Source: Porphyromonas sp. oral taxon 275 (GTDB lineage Bacteria; Bacteroidota; Bacteroidia; Bacteroidales; Porphyromonadaceae). From it: DNA of 64,000 nucleotides. Under the pieces are notes generated by a model. That model was given only the letters and a program-made list of their open reading frames with translations. It made no database searches and was not told the DNA's origin. Location: assembly GCF_018127745.1 (NCBI RefSeq), contig NZ_CP072333.1:1674001-1738000 (forward strand). The letters run 5' to 3'. The translations under genes were made by a program, and so were the position numbers. The stretch's first letter is position 1, and each line of letters opens with the position of its first letter. This document shows, piece after piece, positions 34,625-43,422 of this stretch.

Positions 34625-34673
34625 ACCAAGCGCGCGAGACCGAGCTAGTACCCATAGCTCCTCGAGCCATCTG

Positions 34674-34717
34674 CTAGGGGAGAAGGAGCCGCCTGAGGTG
34701 CGCTTCTTCTCCCCTAG
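34674..34717 (+). terminator. Hairpin between ahpC and ahpF
   Basis: 12-bp perfect stem CTAGGGGAGAAG / CTTCTCCCCTAG, 20-base loop, followed by CTTTACC. Probably a partial terminator that sets a higher ahpC to ahpF ratio. Confidence 0.7.
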
Positions 34718-34778
34718 CTTTACCCCACGGCTCCTCCCTAGTACCCCAAGACCCTAGCATCATCTAGCCTTTACCCCT

Positions 34779-36326
34779 ATGACACTAGACCAGAATATCC
34801 TCGAGCAGCTGCGTGGTATCTTCGCCCAGCTCGAGCAGTCCTATACCCTCCTCGTCGAGAACGACGGCTCCCCCAAGGCCGCCGAGCTCCTCACCCTAGC
34901 ACGTGACTTTGCCTCCACCAGCGAGCGCCTCAGCTACGAGGAGCGCCCCAGTGCGACGCTCCGCCTGAGCCTCCTGCGCGGCAGCGAGCCTACGGGCATC
35001 TCCTTCCGCGCCATCCCCGGCGGGCACGAGTTCACCTCCCTGATCCTGGCCGTACTGAATGCCGACGGCAAGGGTAAGAACCTACCCGAGGAGGTCTTCG
35101 TCCGTCGCATCGCTGCCCTCAAGACGCCGCTGCGCCTGACCACCTATGCCTCCCTCAGCTGTACCAACTGTCCCGAGGTCGTGCAGGCGCTCAACCTCAT
35201 GGCCCTCTATAATCCTGGGCTCGAGCACGAGATGGTCGACGGCGCCCTCTTCCAGGCTGAGGTCGACCGCCTCGGCATCGCCAGCGTCCCCGCCGTATAT
35301 ATGGGGGACGAACTCGTCCACGTCGGTAAGGCCTCCCTCAGCGAACTCCTTCTCGCCCTCGAGGCTAAGGTAGGTGCCGAGGCCATCAGTGCCGAGCCCA
35401 TCCGCCGCGCCTATGACCTCGTCGTCGTCGGGGGTGGCCCAGCAGGGATTGCCTCCGCCATCTACTCCGCGCGCAAGGGGCTCAAGGTAGCCGTCGTGGC
35501 CGAGCGCATCGGCGGTCAGGTCAATGAGACGACGGGCATCGAGAATATCCCCTCCGTCGCCCACACCACGGGCACGCAGCTGGCCGCGGACCTGCGTAAG
35601 CACGCCGAGGTCTACTCCATCGCCCTCCTGGACAACCGTCAGGTAGAGCGCATCGAGCTGGTGCAGGGGCTCAAGGAGCTACACACCAACCTCGGTGAGA
35701 TCATCGCCACAGAGCAGGTCATCATCGCTACGGGCGCCAGCTGGCGCAAGCTCGGTGTCCCCGGCGAGGCCGAGTACATCGGCCGCGGGGTAGCCTTCTG
35801 CCCCCACTGCGACGGGCCCTTCTTCAAGGGCAAGGACATCGCTGTCATCGGCGGGGGCAACTCGGGCATCGAGGCCGCCATCGACCTGGCGGGCATCTGC
35901 AAGAGCGTCACCGTGCTGGAGTATGCCGACACGCTGCGCGCCGACACCGTCCTGCAGGAGAAGGCAGCCAGCCTCCCCAACGTCAGCATCCGCACCGCCA
36001 TGGCCACCAAGGAGGTCCTCGGCGATGGCGCCAAGGTCACTGGGCTCAAGGTAGCCCCTCGTGACGGCGGCGATGAGGAGACGCTCGCGCTGGATGGCCT
36101 CTTCGTACAGATCGGGCTGGCAGCCAATACCAAGGCCTTCGACGGACTCCTCGAGCTACGCCGCGGGGAGATCATCATCGACGAGCGCTGCCGTACCTCG
36201 GTCGAGGGTATCTACGCTGCGGGCGACTGCACGACCGTGCCCTACAAGCAGATCGTCATCGCTATGGGCGAGGGTGCTAAGGCAGCCCTCACCGCCTTCG
36301 ACGACCGCATCCGCTCGGGCAAGTAG
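34779..36326 (+). CDS. ahpF: Alkyl hydroperoxide reductase subunit F
   Basis: NADH-dependent flavoprotein disulfide reductase that passes electrons to AhpC. The 515-residue product has the N-terminal tandem thioredoxin-like domain with its redox pair in SCTNCPEV (about residue 128), an FAD-binding GGGPAGIASA near 220, the second redox pair CPHCDGPF near 345, an NADH-binding GGGNSGIEAA, and the C-terminal FAD motif GIYAAGDCT. All four redox cysteines are present, and length is normal. Confidence 0.97.
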   Translation: MTLDQNILEQLRGIFAQLEQSYTLLVENDGSPKAAELLTLARDFASTSERLSYEERPSATLRLSLLRGSEPTGISFRAIPGGHEFTSLILAVLNADGKGKNLPEEVFVRRIAALKTPLRLTTYASLSCTNCPEVVQALNLMALYNPGLEHEMVDGALFQAEVDRLGIASVPAVYMGDELVHVGKASLSELLLALEAKVGAEAISAEPIRRAYDLVVVGGGPAGIASAIYSARKGLKVAVVAERIGGQVNETTGIENIPSVAHTTGTQLAADLRKHAEVYSIALLDNRQVERIELVQGLKELHTNLGEIIATEQVIIATGASWRKLGVPGEAEYIGRGVAFCPHCDGPFFKGKDIAVIGGGNSGIEAAIDLAGICKSVTVLEYADTLRADTVLQEKAASLPNVSIRTAMATKEVLGDGAKVTGLKVAPRDGGDEETLALDGLFVQIGLAANTKAFDGLLELRRGEIIIDERCRTSVEGIYAAGDCTTVPYKQIVIAMGEGAKAALTAFDDRIRSGK

Positions 36327-36371
36327 TCCTGCCGCGGGCAGCACGCCAAGATCTCTTCTATATTCCAAGGC

Positions 36372-36409
36372 ACAGCGCCCCGAGTCTCCGGAGAGACTCG
36401 GGGCGCTGT
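36372..36409. terminator. Bidirectional terminator ahpF / yaaA
   Basis: Perfect 17-bp stem ACAGCGCCCCGAGTCTC with loop CGGA, centred between convergent genes. No long T-run on either side. Confidence 0.75.
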
Positions 36410-36468
36410 CTGTATAGGGCCCGCGCAGGCTGTGCCTCTCGGGCGGAGGTCCTCGGTAGGGCTGGGAC

Positions 36469-37242
36469 TTAGGACTCCAGCACGTAGACCCATTCGTCCG
36501 CAGTCGACTCCGCCGCGCTGTAGACGAAGCCCTCGGGCGCAAGTGCCTGCACGGCCGCCAGATCCTCGGTAGGCTGGCGCAGCAGCGTCCCCGCCATCGT
36601 GCCGCGGGCCATCTTGGTATAGACGACGATCTGCTTGAGCCCGCCGTCGGGCCTACGTACGTAGAAGCTCGGGGTGATCACCCGCAGTGCCCGACGCACC
36701 TCCTCCCAGTGGAAGAGCCCCCGCATCTCGTCGCTGGCGAGGAAGAGCAGCGTCCCGCCGCAGGCCTGCCCCCGCTCGATGAGGACGGGCGTCAGCAGGT
36801 CACGCCAGTAGTCGAAAAGGCGCCCTTCGCCGATTTCAGGCAGGCGCACCGTCCCCTCCATACGGTAGGGACGAATGAGGTCGCTGGGGCGCAAGAGGCC
36901 GTAGGCGAAGGAGGTCATCAGGAGGTGCTCCGTAGCGTAGTGCCACTCCCCGGCGCTGAGCGTCGGCGCATCGAGCTTGCGATAGACCATACCCGAATAG
37001 CTGAGCAGCGCCTGCTGCTCGGGCGTACCCTCGTCGAAGAAGCTGCGCTGACGGCGGTAGACCTCCTCACTGAGCTTCGGGCTAAGGCCGAGGGCGCGCC
37101 CCAGCTCCTCGGCGCTGAGCCGCAGCGACTGGGCGATGATACGCTCGGCCTCGCTCTGGAAGCGTGCTCGAGTGTGGGTGAAGTGCGCGGCCAGCCGCTT
37201 GCGCTGGGTGAAGGTCTTGGCTGGGGAAATGAGTAGAAGCAT
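36469..37242 (-). CDS. yaaA: Peroxide stress protein YaaA
   Basis: A 257-residue DUF328/YaaA protein; the E. coli homologue limits free iron and DNA damage during peroxide stress. N-terminal MLLLISPAKTF matches the family's SPAKT motif, with YSGMVYRKLDA, FAYGLLRPSDLIRPYRMEG and LASDEMRGLF further in. It faces ahpF across a shared terminator. Its own -7 box is 63 bases upstream. One of only five genes here ending in TAA. Confidence 0.92.
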   Translation of the reverse strand: MLLLISPAKTFTQRKRLAAHFTHTRARFQSEAERIIAQSLRLSAEELGRALGLSPKLSEEVYRRQRSFFDEGTPEQQALLSYSGMVYRKLDAPTLSAGEWHYATEHLLMTSFAYGLLRPSDLIRPYRMEGTVRLPEIGEGRLFDYWRDLLTPVLIERGQACGGTLLFLASDEMRGLFHWEEVRRALRVITPSFYVRRPDGGLKQIVVYTKMARGTMAGTLLRQPTEDLAAVQALAPEGFVYSAAESTADEWVYVLES

Positions 37243-37304
37243 CCTTGGCTGAATCTAGGTGAATGGCGGGCGGCGGCGCGCTGCGCCGCTGCCCTCGCCT
37301 CCAC

Positions 37305-37312
37305 CAAAGGTA
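37305..37312 (-). promoter_or_regulatory. -7 promoter box for yaaA
   Basis: TACCTTTG on the minus strand, full match; no TTG at the -33 distance. Confidence 0.65.
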
Positions 37313-37412
37313 AGGCTTATCCCCCGAACGCCCCGCGTCGCCGCCCTCCTTCCTCCCCTTCGCCCTCTCCCCGCGAGCCAACCGCTAGGCTGCCGCCCTC
37401 CCTTCCGCAGCC

Positions 37413-37500
37413 TCCTGACCGATATCCCTCAACGCGCGCCACTGATACCCCTCACGCGCGCCACAGACGACCCTCAGCGCCCTGACTGATATCCCTCACA
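37413..37500. repeat. 22-bp palindrome array, four units (locus 6)
   Basis: Unit cores begin at 37423, 37446, 37468 and 37490 (spacings 23, 22, 22). Unit three has GACGAC. It sits between the divergent yaaA and KAP NTPase promoters and is the main content of the 350-base gap 37243-37594, which otherwise has only the two -7 boxes. Confidence 0.88.
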
Positions 37501-37566
37501 ATCCCTCCCCCACTAGCCGCACCCCGCCGCCCCTTAGCTCCGCGCACCCGCTCCGCCAATTCGCCT

Positions 37567-37574
37567 TATCTTTA
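37567..37574 (+). promoter_or_regulatory. Possible -7 box for the KAP NTPase gene
   Basis: TATCTTTA, one base from TAnnTTTG, only 21 bases before the ATG. Confidence 0.5.
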
Positions 37575-37594
37575 TACCCATAAAACAGAGCACG

Positions 37595-40357
37595 ATGAGC
37601 CCCAACGACGCCCCCCAAAACCAAGACGCAGGCAGCCCAAACCCAAGCCAGGAGGCCGCCCCCGAGCCCAAAGCCTCGCGCCTCAAGAAAGCCTACAAAG
37701 CTACCTCCAGCCTCCTCCGCAGGTGCTGGGACAAACGCCGAGCACTTCCTAGATTTATTCGCTGGAAGTTCCCCAGTATGGTTGAATATGCCTCTGACGT
37801 ACTGGCTGAAGTACGTGTGCCCATCGTCCTTGGGGTATCCTTCGTTTTCCTCCACAAGCCTATCGAAGAGTTTGCGGTCAAGCGCCTCGTAGCCCCGCTC
37901 CTCGCTCACTTCGATACCGGATGGCTATCGAGCCTCCTAGCGCTAGGGCTAGCATTTATCCTATTCTTGCGTTTTATTCAACTCGGCAGGAGACGCTACA
38001 TAGTAGGGGGCAAGGGTGTACTCAGCGCAATCCTTATCCTCCTAGGCTACGGCTACTACCGCTTTGTCCATCCCGACTTTGAGTTCTATGTACTCTTCGA
38101 CAAAGCCTGCCCTATTGCCTTTGCTGACCTCATCCTGCTAGCTTGTCTTTTGACCATATTGCTCAAGGCATGGACACACTATACAAAGCCTACATCTTCA
38201 CTAGAAGAGAAACATACCGAAGGACTCCTTATCGATCACCCGCTTACGGAAGAAGAAGAGGACATCTGTAGCTGGAGAGACTTTGCTGTAACCATAACTA
38301 AGCATCTCCTGGCTACAGATACCTCGCACGCGGCCTTTAGCCTCGGTATCGTTGCCTCCTGGGGCGAGGGTAAGTCCTCCTTCATGGGCATCATGCAGCG
38401 CTACCTACAGCAAGCGCAGCGCGAGGTCATCGTCATGCGCTTCAACCCTTGGCTCTACGATAAGGAGGCACAGCTGACGAAGGTCTTCTTCGAGGAGCTA
38501 CGCCGTACACTTGCCCCCTACAGTAGCAAGCTCTCCAAGAGCATAGGCAACTACGCCGACCTGCTGCTCGCAGTAGATAGCAGCTGGCTAAAGCTCGCCC
38601 ACCAGCTGCTCCGCTTGTCCCAGCGCAGCACTACGGAGCAGTTTGACCAGCTCTCTCAAGAGATCCAAAAGCTCGGCAGAAAGGTCGTCATCTTCATCGA
38701 CGACGTAGACCGACTGACGCGGGAGGAACTGCTGGAGCTCTTCAACCTCGTGCGTAACTCCTCTAATCTACCTTGCCTCTACTTCGTCCTGGCCTACGAC
38801 AAAAGCTACGTCCTCAAGACGCTCAAGGGTAACAGCGACGACCATATGAACCGCTACCCCGAGAAGATCCTCCAAGAGGAGTACCGCCTCCCCAAGCTTA
38901 CCTCAGACAAAATATGGGCAGCCTTAAAACATTCCCTCCAGGAAATAGTCAGATATGATATTGCTCAGGATGTATACCTGATAATATCAGACATCCAGCA
39001 GCTCAATTTACCGTATCACCTAACAACCATTCGCATGGTTAGACGCGTGATTAACGGCTTTATATCACATGGAGCCTCGATACAAAGAAAAGGCTGGATT
39101 AACACTCAAGACTTCTTTATACTGGAGCTCATCCACTATGTCTACCCTGTTGTATATGAGTTCCTCTTAGACATGTACAAAGCAGCCGCCTTCCCTATAA
39201 GCCATCCGTTCCAGGACAACCCGCTATCTATATTTAAGATAAAGGAATCGCACATAAAGATTCTGTTTCCGTCCCACTCTACAGAGCAGCATCGACAAGG
39301 GTCTATGACCGTACATACAGGCTTATCCTCATTAGCTCAACTGATAGCTTGGTACTGGGGGGAGAAAAGAGAGGCATTTGAGGCCTGCCAGCTCAGTAAG
39401 GCCACCGAATGCCACATCGAACATCTGCTCAACCTTCTTTGGGGAGAGGATCGCCCATTAGAGGGGCGACAAATTAACCATACAGGTTATTGGGCTCGCT
39501 ACTTCTACCGCGACTTTCTTGAAGCAGATTTAGCCGAACGCGACTTCGAAGCTCTCGCGAACGAACAAGATAGAGAGAAGCGAAAGGCACAATTAAGGAA
39601 ATGGCAAGAAGCCAAAGGAGAAGGCTTCAAGCTAACCGTCACAGAGTACACTCCAGAGACCAGGCAAGAGGCAGCGAATATCATATGGGCTGCGCTTTAC
39701 TGGAATAGTCTTCGCTTTACCCGTCCACGGATTGGACACATCGAGATTGATCGGCTCTTAGTAAGGGCAAGAATACCAGCGAAGAACGCACGAGAGCTCC
39801 TAGCTGGGCTATTAGAAGATAAAGATCTAGCCATAGGCGCTATGATCTACACTCGTAGATGGCTACTTGAGGAGGAGGCGGAGTTTCGGTATTTCACCCA
39901 AGAAGAACTCCAAGCAAAACAAATCTCTATCTTCGAGATGGCTATGACTAACGGCTGCAAGACTTCTGAGCTATATACTCTATGGTACCTTGCAGGAAAG
40001 CCAAACGGCTACGTTATCCAAAAGGGAAGCAGGCCAGATAGACTCAACGAACTCATGCGAGAAGCAGTAGCCCATGATCCTTGGAAGGTCATGTTCTGCT
40101 TCTTCCAAGAATTCCAGAATGGTCTTCATCTATGCCCAATTCCGTGGGACACCCTAGAGGAGTTTGAAGAATTCTTACTGGGGCTAGACTCACACTATAC
40201 TAACGACCTTATCCCCATTATTCGGGAATACCGGAAAACGGGAAAAATAGAGGAGTTCCCCCGCCTTATGTCGGGCGGCCTCTCGACAGAGAAACTACTC
40301 CTTCTATTTGAATCTGACTTTATTGAACCCGCTCTTGATTATCTTAAGGGGTATTAG
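37595..40357 (+). CDS. Membrane-anchored KAP family P-loop NTPase
   Basis: A 920-residue protein. Residues 1-70 are Pro/Lys-rich and cytoplasmic. Hydrophobic segments lie near 74-90, 110-130, 140-158 and 172-192. The KAP NTPase core follows, with Walker A ASWGEGKSS at about 254-262, the RFNPWLYD motif at 282-289 typical of KAP proteins, and Walker B VVIFIDDVDRL at 364-374. The C-terminal 500 residues are helical and unrecognised. The stretch from about 38.9 kb on is clearly more AT-rich than its neighbours, and codon use is mixed, which suggests acquisition. KAP NTPases with membrane helices occur in several anti-phage systems, but no partner gene is adjacent, so function is unknown. Confidence 0.82.
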   Translation: MSPNDAPQNQDAGSPNPSQEAAPEPKASRLKKAYKATSSLLRRCWDKRRALPRFIRWKFPSMVEYASDVLAEVRVPIVLGVSFVFLHKPIEEFAVKRLVAPLLAHFDTGWLSSLLALGLAFILFLRFIQLGRRRYIVGGKGVLSAILILLGYGYYRFVHPDFEFYVLFDKACPIAFADLILLACLLTILLKAWTHYTKPTSSLEEKHTEGLLIDHPLTEEEEDICSWRDFAVTITKHLLATDTSHAAFSLGIVASWGEGKSSFMGIMQRYLQQAQREVIVMRFNPWLYDKEAQLTKVFFEELRRTLAPYSSKLSKSIGNYADLLLAVDSSWLKLAHQLLRLSQRSTTEQFDQLSQEIQKLGRKVVIFIDDVDRLTREELLELFNLVRNSSNLPCLYFVLAYDKSYVLKTLKGNSDDHMNRYPEKILQEEYRLPKLTSDKIWAALKHSLQEIVRYDIAQDVYLIISDIQQLNLPYHLTTIRMVRRVINGFISHGASIQRKGWINTQDFFILELIHYVYPVVYEFLLDMYKAAAFPISHPFQDNPLSIFKIKESHIKILFPSHSTEQHRQGSMTVHTGLSSLAQLIAWYWGEKREAFEACQLSKATECHIEHLLNLLWGEDRPLEGRQINHTGYWARYFYRDFLEADLAERDFEALANEQDREKRKAQLRKWQEAKGEGFKLTVTEYTPETRQEAANIIWAALYWNSLRFTRPRIGHIEIDRLLVRARIPAKNARELLAGLLEDKDLAIGAMIYTRRWLLEEEAEFRYFTQEELQAKQISIFEMAMTNGCKTSELYTLWYLAGKPNGYVIQKGSRPDRLNELMREAVAHDPWKVMFCFFQEFQNGLHLCPIPWDTLEEFEEFLLGLDSHYTNDLIPIIREYRKTGKIEEFPRLMSGGLSTEKLLLLFESDFIEPALDYLKGY

Positions 40358-40403
40358 TTCCACCCCTAGCCCCCCACGCCATTAACCACACCTTATATAT
40401 AGT

Positions 40404-41885
40404 ATGCAGATCCGTACATTCATGATCAAGACGCACCGCCTGCTGGGGGCGGTGATGAGCGTCTTCTTTGTCGCGTGGTTCCTCTCAGGGATCGTGCTCA
40501 TCTACAAGCCTTACCCGAAGTACACTCAGGACGAAGCGCTGGCCCATAGCGCACGTATCCCTGAGGCGCTGCCCAGCACGGACAGCCTCGCGGCCGTCCT
40601 TAGGGCGCGGGGGATGGACACACTGCAGCTCTCGAGCCTAAGCCTGCAGGGGGGCAGCTATGCCGACAGTCGTGCACGGCTCGTACTGCAGCCCGAGGAA
40701 GGCGAACGCGCGGAGCTGGCCTTCGACGGTGACAGCCTCCGCAGCCTCGTCCTCGACCGCGCCTACCTCGAGGACATCGCCAGCCGCTGGGGGCAGCGCA
40801 TCGAGCGCATCGACACGATCCAGGAGCTGGACCAGTGGGTACCCTTCGGTCGTCTGCGGGCGGAGCTCCCCTTCTACCGCCTTCTACTCACGGGGGGCGC
40901 AGGGCACGAGGTCTATGTCTCGAGCCTCACGGGGCGCGTACTGCAGGAGTCCACACGCGTGGAGCGAGCCTGGGCCTGGGCAGGGGCGATCCCGCACTGG
41001 ATCTACTTCACCTGGATCCGCAGCCAGCAGGAGCTGTGGCGCTGGGTCATCATCGTCCTCGGTGCGCTGGGCACGATGATGGCGGTGACGGGCTTCTACA
41101 TCGGCATCTCCTACTACCGTATGCGGGGGCGGAGGAAGGGCAGCAAGCTCTATTCGCCCTTTACGAAGAAGCGCTACCAGTGGCACCACGCCTTCGGCAC
41201 CGTGGGCGGACTACTCACCATCACCTGGGTGCTGACAGGGCTGCTGTCGGTGGTGCACTACCCACACACCGAGACCGAAGAGTACGCCGTGGAGCGCCTC
41301 GAGGGGGCGCCGCTTCGCCTGGAGGCCTACCGCACCGATCTGGAGGCGCTGCGACAGGCTGAGCCCGAGCTGCGCCGCCTCAGCTTCTACTCCTGGGGCG
41401 ACATCCCCCTGCTGCAGGCCGAGGGAGGCGAAGAGGTGCACTACTACGATGCCCGCAGCGCGCAGCCCCGCCGTCTAGAGCTCACCGAGGCCGAGATCAC
41501 GGGCGAGCTGCAGAAGGTCTTCGGCGCGGAGCACCAGTACCGACGCGACTTCCTCCAGGAGTACGACAGCTATTATATAGATCGCGCGCGTAAGCTGCCG
41601 CTGCCCGTCTGGCGCATCGCCATCGACACCAAGGAGCACCACAGCTACTACGTCTCGCCCGAGCGCGGACGCGGTAGGCTCATCGCCGACAACGAGCGGA
41701 TCGACGCCTGGATGTTCTCCAAGCTGCACCGCCTGCAGTTCGCGAAGCTCGTCGCGCAGCCCTGGCTGTGGACGGTAGTGATGTGGGCCTTCCTCCTCAT
41801 CGGTACGATCACCTCCGTGACGGGCCTATGGATGACGGGCGACTACCTCAAGCGGCTCTGGAGGAAGCGCCGCCGTAGACCCTAG
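40404..41885 (+). CDS. PepSY-associated transmembrane protein
   Basis: A 493-residue inner-membrane protein. The first segment (HRLLGAVMSVFFVAWFLSGIVLIY, about residues 11-34) has the family's His near its start. Others lie around 195-235 (IPHWIYFTWI, then VIIVLGALGTMMAVTGFYIG), 263-287 and 445-475, separated by soluble PepSY-like loops. Conserved histidines at helix starts suggest haem or metal coordination, and homologues are annotated as iron-regulated or reductase-like membrane proteins. Expression may come from the KAP gene 46 bases upstream, or from its own unseen promoter. The role is inferred. Confidence 0.8.
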   Translation: MQIRTFMIKTHRLLGAVMSVFFVAWFLSGIVLIYKPYPKYTQDEALAHSARIPEALPSTDSLAAVLRARGMDTLQLSSLSLQGGSYADSRARLVLQPEEGERAELAFDGDSLRSLVLDRAYLEDIASRWGQRIERIDTIQELDQWVPFGRLRAELPFYRLLLTGGAGHEVYVSSLTGRVLQESTRVERAWAWAGAIPHWIYFTWIRSQQELWRWVIIVLGALGTMMAVTGFYIGISYYRMRGRRKGSKLYSPFTKKRYQWHHAFGTVGGLLTITWVLTGLLSVVHYPHTETEEYAVERLEGAPLRLEAYRTDLEALRQAEPELRRLSFYSWGDIPLLQAEGGEEVHYYDARSAQPRRLELTEAEITGELQKVFGAEHQYRRDFLQEYDSYYIDRARKLPLPVWRIAIDTKEHHSYYVSPERGRGRLIADNERIDAWMFSKLHRLQFAKLVAQPWLWTVVMWAFLLIGTITSVTGLWMTGDYLKRLWRKRRRRP

Positions 41886-41903
41886 CCCCACGAGGCCCCG
41901 AGG

Positions 41904-41943
41904 ACGAGCCGCCCAGCATAGCCCCCTCTGCTGGTCGGCTCGT
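41904..41943 (+). terminator. Hairpin after the PepSY gene
   Basis: 15-position stem with one mismatch (ACGAGCCGCCCAGCA), 10-base loop, 20 bases after the stop. No T-run follows. Confidence 0.55.
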
Positions 41944-42103
41944 GGCATCTATCCCAAGGCCTAGCTGAGCCCGACCCAGGCTAAGGGACGCCGCCCCTCC
42001 CCCTTCCGAGCGCAAGCGAAGCAAGCTCCCCGCGCGGCTCCGCCCAAGGCCTCCCGAGGCGGCGACGAAGGGGGCAAAGCACGCCGACAGCCCGAGCGCA
42101 GCG

Positions 42104-42190
42104 CCGCGAGGGATATCCCTCAGCCTCCTCACCGACGTCCCTCACGCTCGCCACGGACGTTCCTCAGCCCGCTGACTGATATCCCTCGCG
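42104..42190. repeat. 22-bp palindrome array, four units (locus 7)
   Basis: Unit cores begin at 42114, 42136, 42158 and 42180, exactly 22 bases apart. Units two and three carry GACGTC and GACGTT; units one and four carry GATATC. About 160 bases upstream of the tRNA promoter. Confidence 0.9.
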
Positions 42191-42352
42191 CGGCCTCCCC
42201 CTTAGCACGGGGCTCCGCTCGGGGCTCTGTGTCGCAGCACGCGAGGCCCTACACGAGGAGCGGGAGGAGGGGGCTAGGCGGCAGGCAATCGGACGCTTAG
42301 CCTAGGCGCGAAGCGGGGCAGAGGACGGCGCGAAGGGCAGGGCAGCAGGCTA

Positions 42353-42384
42353 TTTGGTAGTGTCCGAAAGTCTTCTTATCTTTG
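42353..42384 (+). promoter_or_regulatory. Promoter of tRNA-His
   Basis: TTTG at 42353-42356, 20-base spacer, TATCTTTG at 42377-42384; the mature tRNA starts 23 bases later. Confidence 0.8.
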
Positions 42385-42406
42385 CAGCGCTTTAGGGCAA
42401 TCAGAT

Positions 42407-42484
42407 GGTGGTTGTAGCTCAGTTGGTTAGAGCACTGGATTGTGGTTCCAGGTGTCGCGGGTTCGAGTCCCGTCTTCCACCCCA
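42407..42484 (+). tRNA. tRNA-His (anticodon GTG)
   Basis: Cloverleaf with D-stem GCTC/GAGC, anticodon stem CTGGA/TCCAG around loop TTGTGGT (anticodon GTG), T-arm GCGGG-TTCGAGT-CCCGT and an encoded CCA. The extra 5' G (position -1) opposite C73 is the usual tRNA-His identity element. The acceptor stem has two U-U mismatches at pairs 5-68 and 6-67. Confidence 0.95.
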
Positions 42485-42549
42485 AGGCAAATGGGCATAC
42501 GGCAGCGCCGTGTGCCCATCCTTCGTTTACGGCCCAGCATAGTCAGAGG

Positions 42550-43422
42550 ATGTCCCATAGCCATCAGATCACCTTCCTCCGTAGCCTCAGCACCGAGGAG
42601 CAGCATCAGCTCGCGGAGCTCTGCCGTCCCCTCGGGGAGGCAGTGCTCCAGCCCCTACGCACTGCCCCCGAGCTCCATAGGCTGCAGCTCGAGCTGGATG
42701 CTGCCGAAGGTGCGCAGGAGCGGGCCGAGCGCCGCCGCCTGCTGGAGTGCCTCCTGCCCTGGGCACGCGGGCGCTCGCTGCCCTTCTACTACCCCAGCTC
42801 AGAGGCCGTGCGGCCGATCCGACGTGTGGCCTTCGACCTCGACGGCACACTCATCCGAGACGAACTCATGGTACTGCTGGCGGGGCAGAGGGGATGCGGC
42901 GAGGAGATGCAGCAGCTCACCGAGGCCGCCATGTGCGGCGCGCGTCCGTTCCGCGAGAGCTTCGTAGCACGCAGCCAGCTGCTCCTCGGCCTCAGCGAGG
43001 CGGAGCTACTGCGGCCGCTCGCTCAGCTGAGCTTCGCCCCCGATGCCGCCGAGCTCATCGCGCAGCTCCAGCAGCGGGGGCTCGAGCTCTGCCTCATCAC
43101 GGGCGCCTACGAGCCTCTAGCGGCCGCCCTCGGCGCGCAGCTCGGCCTCCCGCTCGGCTGCGCCAGTGCCGTACGTATGGAGGGCGGGCGCCTGGCAGGA
43201 CTCATCGAGGAGGCCATCGTCGACGCCGAGGCCAAGGCGCGCTACCTCGAGGCCTGGGCGGGCTGCGAGCTGCACGCCACGCTCGCCCTAGGGGACGGTG
43301 CCAACGATATCCACATGCTCTCCACCGCGGGCCACGCCCTGCACTACAGCTGTATAGCGCCCTCCGCACCCTCATTTATCCACCTGCTGGAGCTCCTCCA
43401 GCGCCTTAGCCACATCCTATGA
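42550..43422 (+). CDS. serB: Phosphoserine phosphatase-like HAD hydrolase
   Basis: A 290-residue HAD-superfamily phosphatase, probably the last step of serine biosynthesis. Residues 1-85 are a Leu/Glu-rich N-terminal domain, not a clear ACT domain. The catalytic motif FDLDGTLI has its Asp pair at 96 and 98, followed by the PSP-type FRESF, the motif II ITGAYEPL and GDGAND at 248-253. The ATG chosen (MSHSHQITF) is the first after the tRNA; an open frame through the tRNA is spurious. It overlaps ung by four bases (ATGA), so the two are coupled, and this forces one of the two TGA stops in the window. Confidence 0.82.
   Translation: MSHSHQITFLRSLSTEEQHQLAELCRPLGEAVLQPLRTAPELHRLQLELDAAEGAQERAERRRLLECLLPWARGRSLPFYYPSSEAVRPIRRVAFDLDGTLIRDELMVLLAGQRGCGEEMQQLTEAAMCGARPFRESFVARSQLLLGLSEAELLRPLAQLSFAPDAAELIAQLQQRGLELCLITGAYEPLAAALGAQLGLPLGCASAVRMEGGRLAGLIEEAIVDAEAKARYLEAWAGCELHATLALGDGANDIHMLSTAGHALHYSCIAPSAPSFIHLLELLQRLSHIL

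Larger units (their letters stand above)
41886..42406. other. Intergenic region before tRNA-His
   Basis: Contains a hairpin after the PepSY gene, a GC-rich stretch, a 22-bp array, about 160 bases with nothing I recognise, and the tRNA promoter. No gene. Confidence 0.7.

Noticed and set aside
42297..42485. Small frame opposite tRNA-His (GLEPATPGTTIQCSNQLSYN type)
   Set aside because: This is the well-known spurious translation of a tRNA gene.
42442..42549. N-terminal extension of the serB-like gene
   Set aside because: The upstream open frame runs through the tRNA gene; no protein start can precede the tRNA's 3' end.
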